Assembly: GCA_030272585.1 (NCBI GenBank)
Contig: BSYQ01000012.1
Coordinates: 868,001-932,000, forward strand
Reading direction: 5' to 3'
Origin: Bryopsis sp. KO-2023
Taxonomy: Eukaryota > Chlorophyta > Ulvophyceae > Bryopsidales > Bryopsidaceae
Length of the DNA: 64,000 nt
Each line of letters starts with the position of its first letter. The stretch's first letter is position 1. The notes beneath the pieces are model-generated. The model did no database searches. It was not told the DNA's origin and worked only from the letters and a program-made list of their open reading frames with translations. The position numbers and the translations under genes are program-made. Of the stretch, positions 9,822-21,300 are shown one piece after another.

Positions 9822-10388
9822 GGGCCTATTTCAAGTCTCAATAGATCAGCTCTTCATGCGCACCATCATCCTCAGACTGTCCACAGCACCCAGTACTCTC
9901 CAAATGTCCACCCACAGTTGGACGAACCGCACACCTCCCAAACGTGCTAATCCCGGCGAGAGGCGATGAAACATCTCGCTTGTACAAGGTGCTCTCTTGT
10001 TTTGGTTGTTGAAAACATTGTCTGCCCCGAAAATATTGATACAGAATGCTGTGGAGGCGAAAAAGCCGCGTGAGATATTTTTGACGTTTGATCAAGTGTA
10101 GGTGTTGCCTTCGTCTTCTGGACCCAGGTCTGCTTGTTTCACTTTGCTGAATGGGTGTACAAGTCCTCATTGTTTTCGCCTAAAGAACTTGTACAAAACA
10201 AGAGGGCACCAGGAAAAAGTGAGGTGTTCCATCGCTTCTTGCCGGGATTAGCACGTTCGGGAGTTGTGCGGCTCGTCCAACTGTGGGTGGACGTTTGGAG
10301 AGTACTGGGTGCTGTCGACAGTGCGAGGGTGGGTCTGAGGATGATGGTGCCCATGAACTGCTCATTGATTGAGACCCGAAATAGGCCC
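9822..10388. repeat. Fold-back repeat, complete copy 2
   Basis: The left arm starts at GGGCCTATTT (9822) and the right arm ends at AAATAGGCCC (10388). The arms, about 175 and 210 bases long, are imperfect reverse complements around a spacer of about 180 bases. It is the counterpart of 1-490. The arms contain tRNA-like A/B-box-like blocks. No open frame of its own is supported. Confidence 0.75.
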
Positions 10389-10679
10389 CAGGTTGTGGAA
10401 AGAAGCACGGCAACAGCTTTCCCTTCCTTTGCTTAGAGCACAGGCTAATGTTTTTTTGGAGCGGTCTTCTTTGTCGTTTGATTCTGTGGGAATAAATACG
10501 GACTCGTGTAACAAAAGGTGTACAGCGACCTACTCAAGTGTACAAAGATTCCTAAGATTCCCTGCGTCAAAGATTGTCGACGCAGGCAACACAATGGCTG
10601 GAACTCATCATGCGCAGATCCAAGAGTTACACAGAAATGTGTACCAGAAATTTTTTTATTTTTGTTTTCGTAAATTGTC

Positions 10680-10753
10680 GGACCTGTAGCTCAGTAGGTT
10701 AGAGCACCGGTCTTATGAGCCGGAAGTCGCGGGTTCGAGCCCCGCCAGGTCCA
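10680..10753 (+). tRNA. tRNA with anticodon TAT (tRNA-Ile-like), copy 2
   Basis: Identical to the copy at 828-901 except for one base in the variable loop (AGGTC becomes AAGTC). All stems are kept, and the anticodon is again TAT in a CTTATGA loop. Again no T run follows closely. Confidence 0.85.
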
Positions 10754-11481
10754 CTTGATTATTTGAATTACCCAGGGAGAAGGAAAAGAAAAGACAAACT
10801 TAGAGGGGGTTGATTCCACGACAACACTTGGAAGGGGGGGTCATGGATCTTTCTTGAATTCCAGGGTGAGCTAAGAGAAATGCAATGGATTTGATGAGCG
10901 GATAGGTGGAAATTAAACAGTGGAGACTTGACCATTCCATATGGATGGGGTTGTGCTTCTTGTGCACTTGTTGCTCTGTCGATATTCTTGAAACCCATAC
11001 ATTTTCAGCATGGAAAGATGACGTTGGTCAATTATGTCGCATATGCATGTTTTTTTATTTTTCTATCTGCCGGCTTCAAAAATGTTGAAAAGGATGGGGG
11101 GGGGATTTCCTTTATGCCGCCACAGGTAAAAAGTGATATAAAAATGAAAGTGGAGGGCGAATTGCCCTTCCTGAAGGAGCTGTTCACAATTATAATTTTC
11201 TGTTTTAAACTGAGTTCAATCCTACCCCACCCCAGAATGTGGATCCACAATTGTCTGCCTCGATACACTTTAAAAGAAATCAATTTGAAGCTTTAGCTAA
11301 TTTATTTTGACAAAATAGACCCCACTCTACCATCAAAGGAAAAAAAAAAAAAACGAAAAGAAAATCGGACGTTTCCTATCCAGAAACAAACACAGAACCA
11401 CTCTCTATCAAAAGCTGTCCACAGATGCATTTTTTTCCCAAAAAGGAGTCTTTATTCTCCTTCGGGAAAAAACTAAACAAA
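10754..11481. other. Spacer between tRNA and BTB gene 2
   Basis: The counterpart of 902-1636, with no gene seen. Likely holds the 3' untranslated region of BTB gene 2. Confidence 0.6.
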
Positions 11482-13040
11482 TCAAGTAAGCCATTTCTCA
11501 AACTCTTCTGAACTAGGCTTTCTCTTGGACTTCCAGATAGAAACACGGCCATGACCTTTGCTGTCCACCAGCTTCCAGACATTAATCGCCTCGCAAGAAA
11601 CGTAACTACCACCCCCACCCCCACCATTGTAATACGCACCACCTCCACCACCGGAATACCCACCACCACCATAACCACCCCCCCCTCCGAATCCCCTCAC
11701 ATCGCTGGGTGCAACAGGTCTTGCAAGATTTTCAAGTCCATCCAGCCATCCACACCCTCCATGAGGACATGACGCACCCCTCCCTTCTGTCCCACCGGGT
11801 TGACCTCCAGGCGACGCGGTGCCATTGTTTTCGACGTTTGCATCAACACCATGGCTGTGCGTACTGCCATTTTGTGCGCAGCCCCATCCACCTCCTCCGC
11901 CAGCTGCTAACATCAAGGAACCATCGGGTCTGAAGACAAATGTGCCTCCCGCACCACCACTGTGATTACTTGAACCAGAAGTGGACATGCTTCCCGTGAG
12001 TATCCTCAAGATCTCTCCAGTCTGGAGCTCAAACGAAGCTCCAAGCACCGCACCCCGTCCACCTTTCCACGTCCCACAAGAGCTGTCTGCAGCTTTTGCA
12101 CCAACAGCGACGATATGATACCATCCCGACCAAGGTACTCCCCAATCCTGATATTTTTGATTGGAAGGAGAGTAATAAAAGAAAACGCCTGTATCAATGG
12201 CTCGCCTCTCCAAACGTACACGAAGTACCTGCTGAATGTCGCGTTGAACGGTATCCAATCCTTCTATTTCTTTCAAGGCACCAAACTGTTTTAGCTCGTC
12301 TACATTCAGCGAGAAAAAGTTTAGATCGCTGAACAAGGAACCGGCTATCCCTCGTCGTGACTCGAAGTCGTGATTCAACCATCTCGTCAATGCCAAGCAA
12401 AATTCGAAAGTGGTGGGGGACGTCGCCAGGAGATGCTGGATAGCAGCGACGCTCAGCCCCAAAAACCCTTCTGTGTTGCTGATTGATGCAATGTGATCAT
12501 GAATGAATTTCGCAAACTGTCCTTGGAGTCCTCGGTTTCCTACGCCGACCACCTGGTCGAAAACATCGCAGCAAGTGTCTTCATCAAGGTTATCCATCAA
12601 GAAGAGCCTGCAGCCATTTTCCACCCAATCCACTTGGTACATGCTCGCCGCCATCATGACAGGTACGGCCATCGCGTCTGTCAAGACACCTTTCCCCGTG
12701 TACAAGGCGGAGAGGAGCCACTCCACCACATCAGGGTGCACCCCTCTCAGCAGCACTTTCCCTTCCTCTGCCTCTCTGAAACTGTGTGCACCGGAGTCTG
12801 CATGCGGGTCAAGCATAGTTGCAAAAACTGGGCTGGCCGCAGCAAGAACAATCTTGTGGCACAGGAACTTGCGGCCATCTTCGGTCTCTACAACAACGTC
12901 GCTGAATTTTGCGTCGTTGAAACAGAGCCCCAATCTCTCCCCCAAATCTTGCACAACTGCCTGGCGTACCAGCGAGTAGAGTGAGGCGGCCACGAGATTC
13001 AAACGACATCTGCACAGTGGCTACACAAAGCACCTACCAT
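11482..13040 (-). CDS. BTB-BACK protein with ALK/LTK-like glycine-rich domain, copy 2
   Basis: Exons 13038-13040 (ATG) and 11482-12960 give 493 residues. The architecture matches copy 1: BTB from about residue 12, BACK-like helices, and the glycine-rich domain from about 265 with GWYHIVAVGAKAA, GGAGGTFVFRPDGSLMLAAG and a closing GHGRVSI. It differs from copy 1 mainly by loss of a few residues near the N-terminus, SSGS variation and shorter glycine runs near the C-terminus, as expected of slippage in Gly codons. The first intron is 77 bases and the start codon again sits at the donor. Keeping an open frame after duplication suggests both copies are used or that duplication is recent. Confidence 0.88.
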
Positions 13041-14585
13041 CCTCGCAGTGGATTACAAAGTTCCCTCCAGGTTTATTATATTTGCGGCTTCTCACAGTGC
13101 GCGCCTGCCTCTTCACGGTGCGCGCCTGCCTTTTCAACGATAAGGGTTGCACTCATGAGATGATCATCAGTGTCAGGTGACTTCCTGACCTCCGCGATCT
13201 GCGTATCGTCTATTCAACCTCGACTTTTCAGGAGGTGACTTTGGCGATCCGCCAAAAAAAAAATAAATAAAAAATATTGTTCCAAGACAAAGACTTTGAC
13301 ACATTGAACAGCCAAATCCGAGGCCTCACGTGAGGTCTAGAACTCACTTGGAAGTTCCAGTTTCTTAGAAAAAACAAAGATATGATTCAGCAAAAAGAAA
13401 GACATGTACATATTTTTACAAACCACGACACCGGCTTTCTCTCCTTGTGCTCGTTTCGCAGGAATTCACTAGAACCGACTAAGGCCGACCAGTTTCTCTT
13501 CCCAAAAAGAGGTAATTCAAATCGATCATGTATCTTTTTCTCCCACGATTTTTCGCCCAGGAGTTTTTGAAACCAAATACTCTATCCTGCAATATCTCAA
13601 TCGAATATTCAACAAAAAGATAAGCATATATATGCATATCTTTCCATGCATGGGAAAAAGGGGACAGACTGGATGATTTGGGTTTCAGGAGCGGATGAAT
13701 TCTTATAGGAAGGGAAAATGGAGGGATTTTTTTTTTCAATAGAGAGGCAATCAAAGGTAACTTATCTCAGAGAGAGTTGCATGGACAAAGACCATGCTAA
13801 GTGCTTTTTTACATGCTTTAAAATATGTAGCGAAAAAAAAACACAAACAGGGGGTTTAAAAAAGAGGTTGCTGATTCGGTGGATAGAAGAGATGAAAAAC
13901 GTTCCAAGCGTTGAAGACCTTGTCATGCGATGGTTAAAAGAATTAACCCTCTTTTTGAAAAACATTAAAAAAAAAATTAAAAATTAAAAAAAATATAAAA
14001 GCATTTAAAAGGCATTTTCCTGGCCCGCTGTGAAATTCACCCCCTACTGAGTCAGGATAGGACGTGTGGATGAAGGGATATGTTTTTCCAACTGATTGGA
14101 AAAGGGGGAAGTCTTTTTTTTTCTTTCATGTTACATCTCAGGAGCTGATGTTGGAATGTGGTGTACTAAACCAAATACGATATACTAGAGCAGCCTAATT
14201 TAATTACTCAAAGCTCGATGTAGGGTGGTTGCGGATGGGTGGTTATTGCTAAAAATCTACAGAAGGAAAGGACAGCCTGGTCTTACGGAATGGGAGGGTG
14301 TACTAAATTGGGTCTTTGTACGGCGCAGACTGTACTGGAGCGAAAGTAGAAGCAAATGGCAGAAACTGAGGCCTGCTCTGAACGCGGCCATAGACTCGTG
14401 TGCATTCCCTGTCCGCTGCTCCCATGCCCACCAAAGCCACGGACACGTGTTCCACTTAGTCACACGCCGCAAGCATTTTGGCCGCGAATATCGCGACAGC
14501 GTGTTTGCGTGAGTGTTCAGTCGAGTATTATTTCTCTGGTCCGCTCCAGGAACGTAGAATGATAGAAAACTTCTTTTAGGCAGCT
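13041..14585. other. Intergenic region between divergent genes
   Basis: It separates the minus-strand BTB gene 2 from the plus-strand secreted-protein gene and should hold both promoters. It includes the perfect 12-base palindrome CCTCACGTGAGG (13324-13335, with a CACGTG core), a GTCAGG-TGACT-TCCTGAC hairpin near 13172-13190, and A-rich runs near 13250 and 13960. No gene is seen. Confidence 0.6.
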
Positions 14586-16995
14586 ATGTTCCGTTTCCTC
14601 TGGCCGTTGCGCCTTCTGACGCTCCTGGCGACGCTTCCTGTCGGCTACTGCCAGTTAGATTGCACAGGTGAGCGTGCGAAAACCTCCCGCGGGACGGCCG
14701 TCCATGGATATTCCCGAAATAAGAATAGAAGATATGTTCTAAGACGGTCGACAGGGAAAAGCGCGTCCACCAGCGGGACCGTTCTTTGCTCACGAAAGCT
14801 GACGATTATCACGCTTTGGTTGTGCGTCGCAGGAGGCCCCGTGGCAATCCCTGCGTCTGCGAACTTTCAACAATTCGTACTACCCTTGGAAGAAGGCCAG
14901 GAAAGCAGTTTACCAACGATAACAAGCGCCCAAGCCCTCAGCAACCTCGGGTGTGTATTCCTGCGAAAATAGGCACCAAACAGATCACGCCGCGCTTATC
15001 GCTGACGCCCCCCGTAAAAAAAAAACACGCACACACATTTCCTCGCGTCACTCTTTCTATTAAAGAATATGACGCGATTTTGGTTGGACAATTGGCCGCC
15101 GTGGCAACCACTTTGAGGAACAAACCTTTGAGCATCCTTGTGTGTTTCGTAAATCCTTTTGGCGAATTGCCATTGCTAACTTTCTTTCAATCTGCCATTA
15201 ACTTCGCATCATTTCATTTATATATTTTTACTCCATATATTTTATTTTGTAATAGTATTTCATAATATGTATGTGTTGTGTTTCGTCTCGTTTTTTTTTT
15301 TTCTGTTCTTGAGAGGGGGTGCTGGCGACATCAACCTCTTTGCTCATAGTGGAGATGGACAAGCTTTCTTTTGATCCCCTTGAATAGGGGACTGCATAGG
15401 AAAGGTTCACATCCATTCATTAATTGTAAATCCTTGTCAGTTTTATCCCTTACATTACATTACTCTGAGTGACGCCAAATATAGGGTGAAAGGTCATTGC
15501 CCAACTGACGACAGCATGCATGTGTTCAATTTCCAAGGGTCGATTTTTTGCAGCAAGAAACGATCCAGGAACTGGCTGGCATTTCAGATTCCTTCTTCCA
15601 AGTGGCTTTTTCTGCCCTATCTCCGGTTTCGAGCAGTGTGTGCAACATCCCCATCTCCGTAGCATGCCGGATACAGGCATGTGGATGTCCTGCACAATCC
15701 ACAGGTAATGGATAGCAAAACAAGAGGACAAAAACAGCAAAATAATGAAACTAAAATTGACACTGGTCATTCAGGCATGCAAGCTTGCACTGTTTTCACT
15801 TGTTGTAGCATTGAAAACAATGGGAATGATCGAACACATCGCTACGAAAATGAAATAAAACGAGTTAAGAGGAGAAAGCCTTAGCCCAGTGCCAAGTTGC
15901 TGAGAAAACTCGAAAATGCTCTAAATCTCGTTATTCGTTCAGTGCTAGCGTTCGCTGATGGGTGGAACATCTCGGATTTGTGTTTGATTGCTAGGGCGGC
16001 GGAGACTGTTGCAATGCTTCCCATTCTGGGGATGCAGTGCAAGCGGCGTCGGAGAATCGTTCAGCCCTAGATTCCCAAACACGTTGGTTGGTCTCTGTAT
16101 TTCAGGGACCTGCACCCTGTTCAAAATTACGTTTCTAAGCTTGGAAGATTTCGAGTCTTCCCTTGATCGCATGTAAGGAAACAAAACATCAATTTTCTGT
16201 GGAGTGGAATGCACAACTAGTTTTTATTGCTGCTAGTCTTTTTATTCTATTATTCATTTATATACATATATAGTCCCATTAATACACTGGATATGGTATA
16301 TTGTTTTTGAGCCATGACAGCTAAGTGTTCGTTGGATCACCACAGGGACAAACTTTCCACGCAGCCTTTTCTCGCACATGTAAATGTATGTTTTGTGTGG
16401 GCTCTTTCCACGTAGCAAATTAAAAAATAGATCAGTCTCAACCTCTACTTGAATGTGCAGTGTGCCTGCTGAATCTACTACTGGGGCCCATCTTTGTTGA
16501 TCTAGGATTGCCCATAGTGAAACATAGTTATCCGTTTGAGGGAACTTTTTATGTTTTTTTCAACTTTTCAGTTGCCCTGGCATCTCTGCTGGGACTTTCA
16601 CACTGAGTCCTCCTTCATCACTCCCTCCCCCACCAGCACCCAGTCTCCCCCCCCCATTGCCCGTGACCAGTCCTCCTCCACCAAGGGCAAGATTGCAGGT
16701 TGAAAGCCTGTTCTCTGACCTGAGGCAGCCGGGTGCAGGACGAAACAATGGACAGCAGTCCACACCGAGACCAGGTATTGGGGTGGCTCGTCAATCACCA
16801 CTCAGACCACTTGGGCCAGTCTTCGGGCCAGCCGGCGGACAACCGTTCAGAGCACGGCCGGTAATTGGTACCGAGCTGCCTCGTGGACAAGTGTTCAGTG
16901 TAGCATCGCCCAATGACACTCCACTTTCACCACCACCACCACCACCTGGTGGTGGACTACGTGGTAGAGCACGCAGCTTTTCAAGGAGGGGTTGA
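14586..16995 (+). CDS. Secreted Cys-rich protein with Pro-rich tail (paralogue 1)
   Basis: Exons are 14586-14667, 14833-14950, 15538-15704, 15995-16172 and 16572-16995: 322 residues, all GT-AG and in phase. Residues 1-22 are a signal peptide (MFRFLWPLRLLTLLATLPVG). The middle holds conserved cysteine blocks: SVCNIPISVACRIQACGCP, then RRRLLQCFPFWGC and CISGTCTLFKITF. The last exon begins ICPGI and encodes about 140 residues rich in Pro, Gly, Arg and Ser, including PPPPPPGGG. The paralogue at 33.5 kb has the same five exons with the same phases, which confirms the model. I know no named family. A secreted matrix or wall component is the simplest reading. Confidence 0.82.
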
Positions 16996-18383
16996 GAATT
17001 TCAGGCATTAACTCGGGCTCAAATTGGGTAAGGATGCGTTCTATCTTTTTATCCTGGGCAGGTGCAGGCGAACAATACGTGCTTAAGCAGAGAATTGAAT
17101 AATGTACGTCAATTGCTACAAGTACAAATATAGTTTGTGTGTGATCATTGGTACAAAGTATTTCTGGTGCTTGCTCGCTCCTATCAACACCATCACTTCC
17201 TCTAGCTCTCATTTAGGCTTGTGATCAAACGTTTGTGATGATGTGTCTTTTTTTTCATGAACAGATGACAAAGGCACAGGGTTTTCTGAAAACGATGTAC
17301 GCCCTACTGAAAATGCCCAGGAGAGGGAAGGTGCTTTCCACCTGCTTTGCGAGTTGGTTTGTTTCAGCGCCGTTTGTCGATGGTCAGAGAGGCACATGAT
17401 GTTTTCCACATATCCTCAGTCGAAGGGGGAGTGTAGACAATGAGTTCAGGTGTTGTCCCATATCCCCCTAGCATCTGGATGACTATGGGGTTCAGTGATT
17501 CCACAGTGATTTTACTTCTTTTATTTTTTCAAGTGTTTTTTGATTTTGGGTTGTTGCCCAATTATGACATTATTTAAGTACCCGAAAAGCGCAGTTGCAT
17601 TACTGTCGCTGGCTCGGATTTTGTTGGGTTTGGGGATTTTGTTTGGTATGGAGTCACAGGGGTGGCTTTCAATCATTTTTATGGATTTATGCAGCATGAG
17701 TGAATGTTTGTTGGTGAATTGGTTAGGATGCATGTTTCCTGATCGATAAGGAGGGTCGGGAGGAGGGGGGGGATTTGGGTGATTATGAGTGTACACTAAG
17801 TGTTTACCTTCCAACTCTTAGGAAGATACTGCTCAGGAAACATCATTTGTTGCAAGCAGCTCACCCACAAAGAAAAATAGACTCACTACTCAACACCATC
17901 AAATACAGTATGGTATAGTGAAAGGGGCGTACACGAGAAATCTCTATCTGGGAAGAGAGCTGTGCTCCAGCCGGTAGTTCACTCTGTGCAACGCCCCCTC
18001 CAGGTTTGCTGCGCATTCAGATCTGTGAAGACCTGGAGGGGGACTGTGCATTCAGACCTGTGCGTGTCGGGAAGCTGGGTGGAGGACCCCATCGCCAGGG
18101 TGCGTGGCGCTGTTCTACACCGTTTTGGGATGAGTTTCCTTCCAGCAACACCCCTTCAAAAAAACCACACTTCCACTTCCAACGCCTGATTCGGAAATCG
18201 AGCAAATATTGGACTGGAGATTATCCTTTGCCAAGAGATCGCCCATCCGAGGACACAACCCCAGCCACATCTTTGCTTCACAGACGCTTACAGATCCATA
18301 AACTACTTTTTTTTAATACAGCCCCCCCCCCCCCCGATCTTCCGCAAAACCCCCTCTTCCATCCCTTTTTTGTAGTGGAAAGC
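16996..18383. other. Convergent 3' spacer
   Basis: It lies between the 3' ends of the secreted-protein gene and the TWD40-2 gene. It contains a 12-bp hairpin at 17994-18042 and AT-rich stretches. A 44-codon ATG frame at 17268 and other short frames are not supported by any other signal. Confidence 0.55.
17994..18042. repeat. 12-bp hairpin with internal direct repeat
   Basis: CCCCCTCCAGGT (17994-18005) pairs exactly with ACCTGGAGGGGG (18031-18042). The loop word GCATTCAGATCTGTG recurs with one change just after the stem (18048-18063). It lies in the 3' region of two convergent genes. Confidence 0.75.
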
Positions 18384-21300
18384 TCAAGCAGTCATCATCT
18401 TCAAGTCTTTCAACACACTCGACATCAACAGAGAATTCCCAGTGAGGGCAGCGGCGGCCAGACCTGTGTGCCAGCAACAAAATATTCACAAATTTTCTTC
18501 CATCAAAATTCAAACAAACACACACAATCTGTCAGAAAAAGCCTCACGAAACCTACCTGCAAATCGACCAGACGTAGTAATTTTTGCCTCTTCGGACAGC
18601 TCCATGTTTTCTTTCAGCTCCTCTTGCTTGCCCCTTTCTGCCAGTCTTGTTTGCAACTGAAGCAGGAGCTCGGACCCCATGTCTGGCGGCAAATGGTGCA
18701 TTATCAGTTTTGCAGCTTGCATAGCGGTGTTGTTCAGCCTCGCATTCACGGAAGAGTCGATCAGTTTGATTCCCAGTCCAGCCACCGTTTCGCTCAGCCT
18801 CTTCCCATACCTTTTTTGTCCAGGGAAAAAAAACAGAAACAAACAAAAAAAATAAATCTGGTGACTTGACTAACCTGCCAATTGTTTTTCCATGCAAACC
18901 TTTCAAAAACAATCTTTGTGTGAAAGCCTCTCCTACTGGTGGTGTTAAGGAGGGAAGGAAAATCCCCATCTTTCTTGAGACTTTCTGGGTTTTTTTCCAC
19001 TAGAAAACTTTTTTCTACCCAGCGAAGAAAAAATCGCCAGAAAAACAAAAACCAAAACCCAAAAAACCATCTACATGAATGAACCCTCTCCGAAAAAAAG
19101 TGTGAAAAAATATAATTCGCTCACCTGCTTTCTTGCGCTGCTCGGGGTTTCGTGATTTCTTTCAGGGGGGTTTCGAAATCGATTCCATCCTCGTAGGCTC
19201 CATCTGCAGTTTGCACTTTGGGCGGCCCAGGTGGCGGCTGAGTCGCAAATGGGCTGCTGCCCAAACCCACATCCATGGCGCTGAAATTCACATAAGTCTG
19301 CGGAAATAGCCACCACCAATCAAAAGCCATTCAGGAAAATTATGCAGTATTTGTATTTGTATTTGTTTGCTTGATCAAAATACTGAACAGGCGGTTACTG
19401 AATGTTGAAATTTTTTTATCGGCAGAGTTCAAAGATTGAATGCTCACAATCAGTCCAACTCCCAAATCTTACACTTGTTTTTTAATGGGTCTGGTTTTCT
19501 GGTGGAGCTAGCATCCAGACCAATACATATCGTGAAGCCTGCACTCAGGTCTTAGAAAGACAGAAAACAGATATCTGTGTCGATCGATCGATTGAAACGA
19601 AAATTACCGCAGCGGGGATGTCTTCTTTGGCATTTTGATCTTTCAGAGTGTCCATGAATTTTGGCAACCTAATGACGGCTTCAGGTCTGTCGCACCCCAT
19701 TGCCAAAGCCTCCAAACAAACTAGAGCATGCTTGAAGTATCCAGCTTCGATTGCAACCCTCAAACGAACCTACACAGCAAAATCAAAAAATATTGAAACG
19801 AAAACCTCACCAGAAAAAAACACAATATACTCTGAAACCCAAAAAAAAAAAATTCAACCCACGGCAGCCATACCATCCATTTCCCTACTCTAAAAAGTTT
19901 TTTTGCTCTATTTTTGCAGCTTTTTTTCTATTTCTTTTTTTTTGGGGGGGGGAGGGGGGGAAGGACTATGGCATCGAGTGGTGGAGGGAAGTTGAAAAAA
20001 CACGAAGTTAAATTTTGGGAGAAATTAACACCCAAGGATAATTAATCCTTTAATGAGCTGCGTTACCATAATAAAAGACAGACACAATCTATATCAATTG
20101 GACCTCGAGCGATAGCGTCGGCAATTTCAGCGCTTCGATGGCTGACTTGGTGCCCATGCCGACCAACACAGAAGCCAAGGCATCCGCCGACACTTTTCCC
20201 ATGGCTGCAGATCTCGCAGCTCCGTAATGCTTTTCGCTCATGTGACGGAGAGCAGCAAATCCTTTCCAGCCAGAAAATAAAAAAATTGTTGGTTGTATTA
20301 TATTATATTTGTGGTTGAATTCTGCAGCCACTATTAAATGAGGGAAAAAACAAAAGTGTGCTAGTTCCTTTTTTCGGCCATAATATCTTGGCCTGTGATT
20401 TTGCACAACGGATAGGCTGGATGCTTGAAAATACTTCGATTTGCAGATTCGTTCTTTTATTAATATCCAAAACATAAGATGAAAGAGCTTTTTAGGAAAA
20501 TAAATTCGATTTAATTTAAATTAGTTCTTAAATTTTAAAAAAATTGTTGGATTCTCACCGGGTGTGCTGAGATTAATAAGGGTGGGGTTTCCCAACGAAT
20601 CCACCAGCCACAGATTGTCCCCCCTCACCCCCAGCACCGAAAGCTGGCCCACCGGACGTGGCTGGGGCAAATTGTGAGGAGAAGTCATTTCGCCGTTCAA
20701 CCATTTGGGCCCCGCTTTAAAAGACACCAGCGTCACTACCTACTCAACGAACCCCCCAAAAAAAAATTAAAAAATAAAAAATTGAAGGAGAATGAAAAAG
20801 AAATCTTTCTAGAGAAAATATCCGTAACAGGGCATAAAAACAAAGCAGAACCAATTCTGAAAGAATCCACCAGGAAGAAAAACTTCACAAAAAAATTTCT
20901 TTCCGACTGGGGTTGCCCAGAAAATAATAAGAAACTTTCATTTCGATATCGACCCCACCCCTGGGTCAAATTACCTGCACGGTGAGCTCTGGCTTTTCGC
21001 CTGTCTTTTCCCCAGCCATTCTCGGGGCCACCACACACTCCACGCTGTGTGGGGTCGACACATACAGCTGCCTGCTGTCCCAAACCCCCGAAACCCCATC
21101 CACTATGGGCACAGAGGTCAACGGCTCAAAATTCCCCACCGATTCGCAAATCAAAATGTGGGAAGGGTATGCCATGGCACACACATCTTGGGCCGGACAC
21201 CATTCAATCCACAAGGGGGCGTGCATTTCCGAAGAGCACATGGATCGAGTTTTCCAGTCGAAAAAATGGAAAGAGTGGGTGTAATCTTCGGTGGGGGTGG

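Larger units (their letters stand above)
9898..13700. repeat. Segmental duplication, copy 2
   Basis: Same order and orientation as 1-4560: fold-back repeat, tRNA gene, BTB gene, upstream flank. Differences in the non-coding part include loss of about 100 bases near 600 relative to copy 1, gain of a short GGGATTTCC-containing stretch near 11100, and loss of the 850-bp piece. Both BTB copies keep an open frame. Confidence 0.85.
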
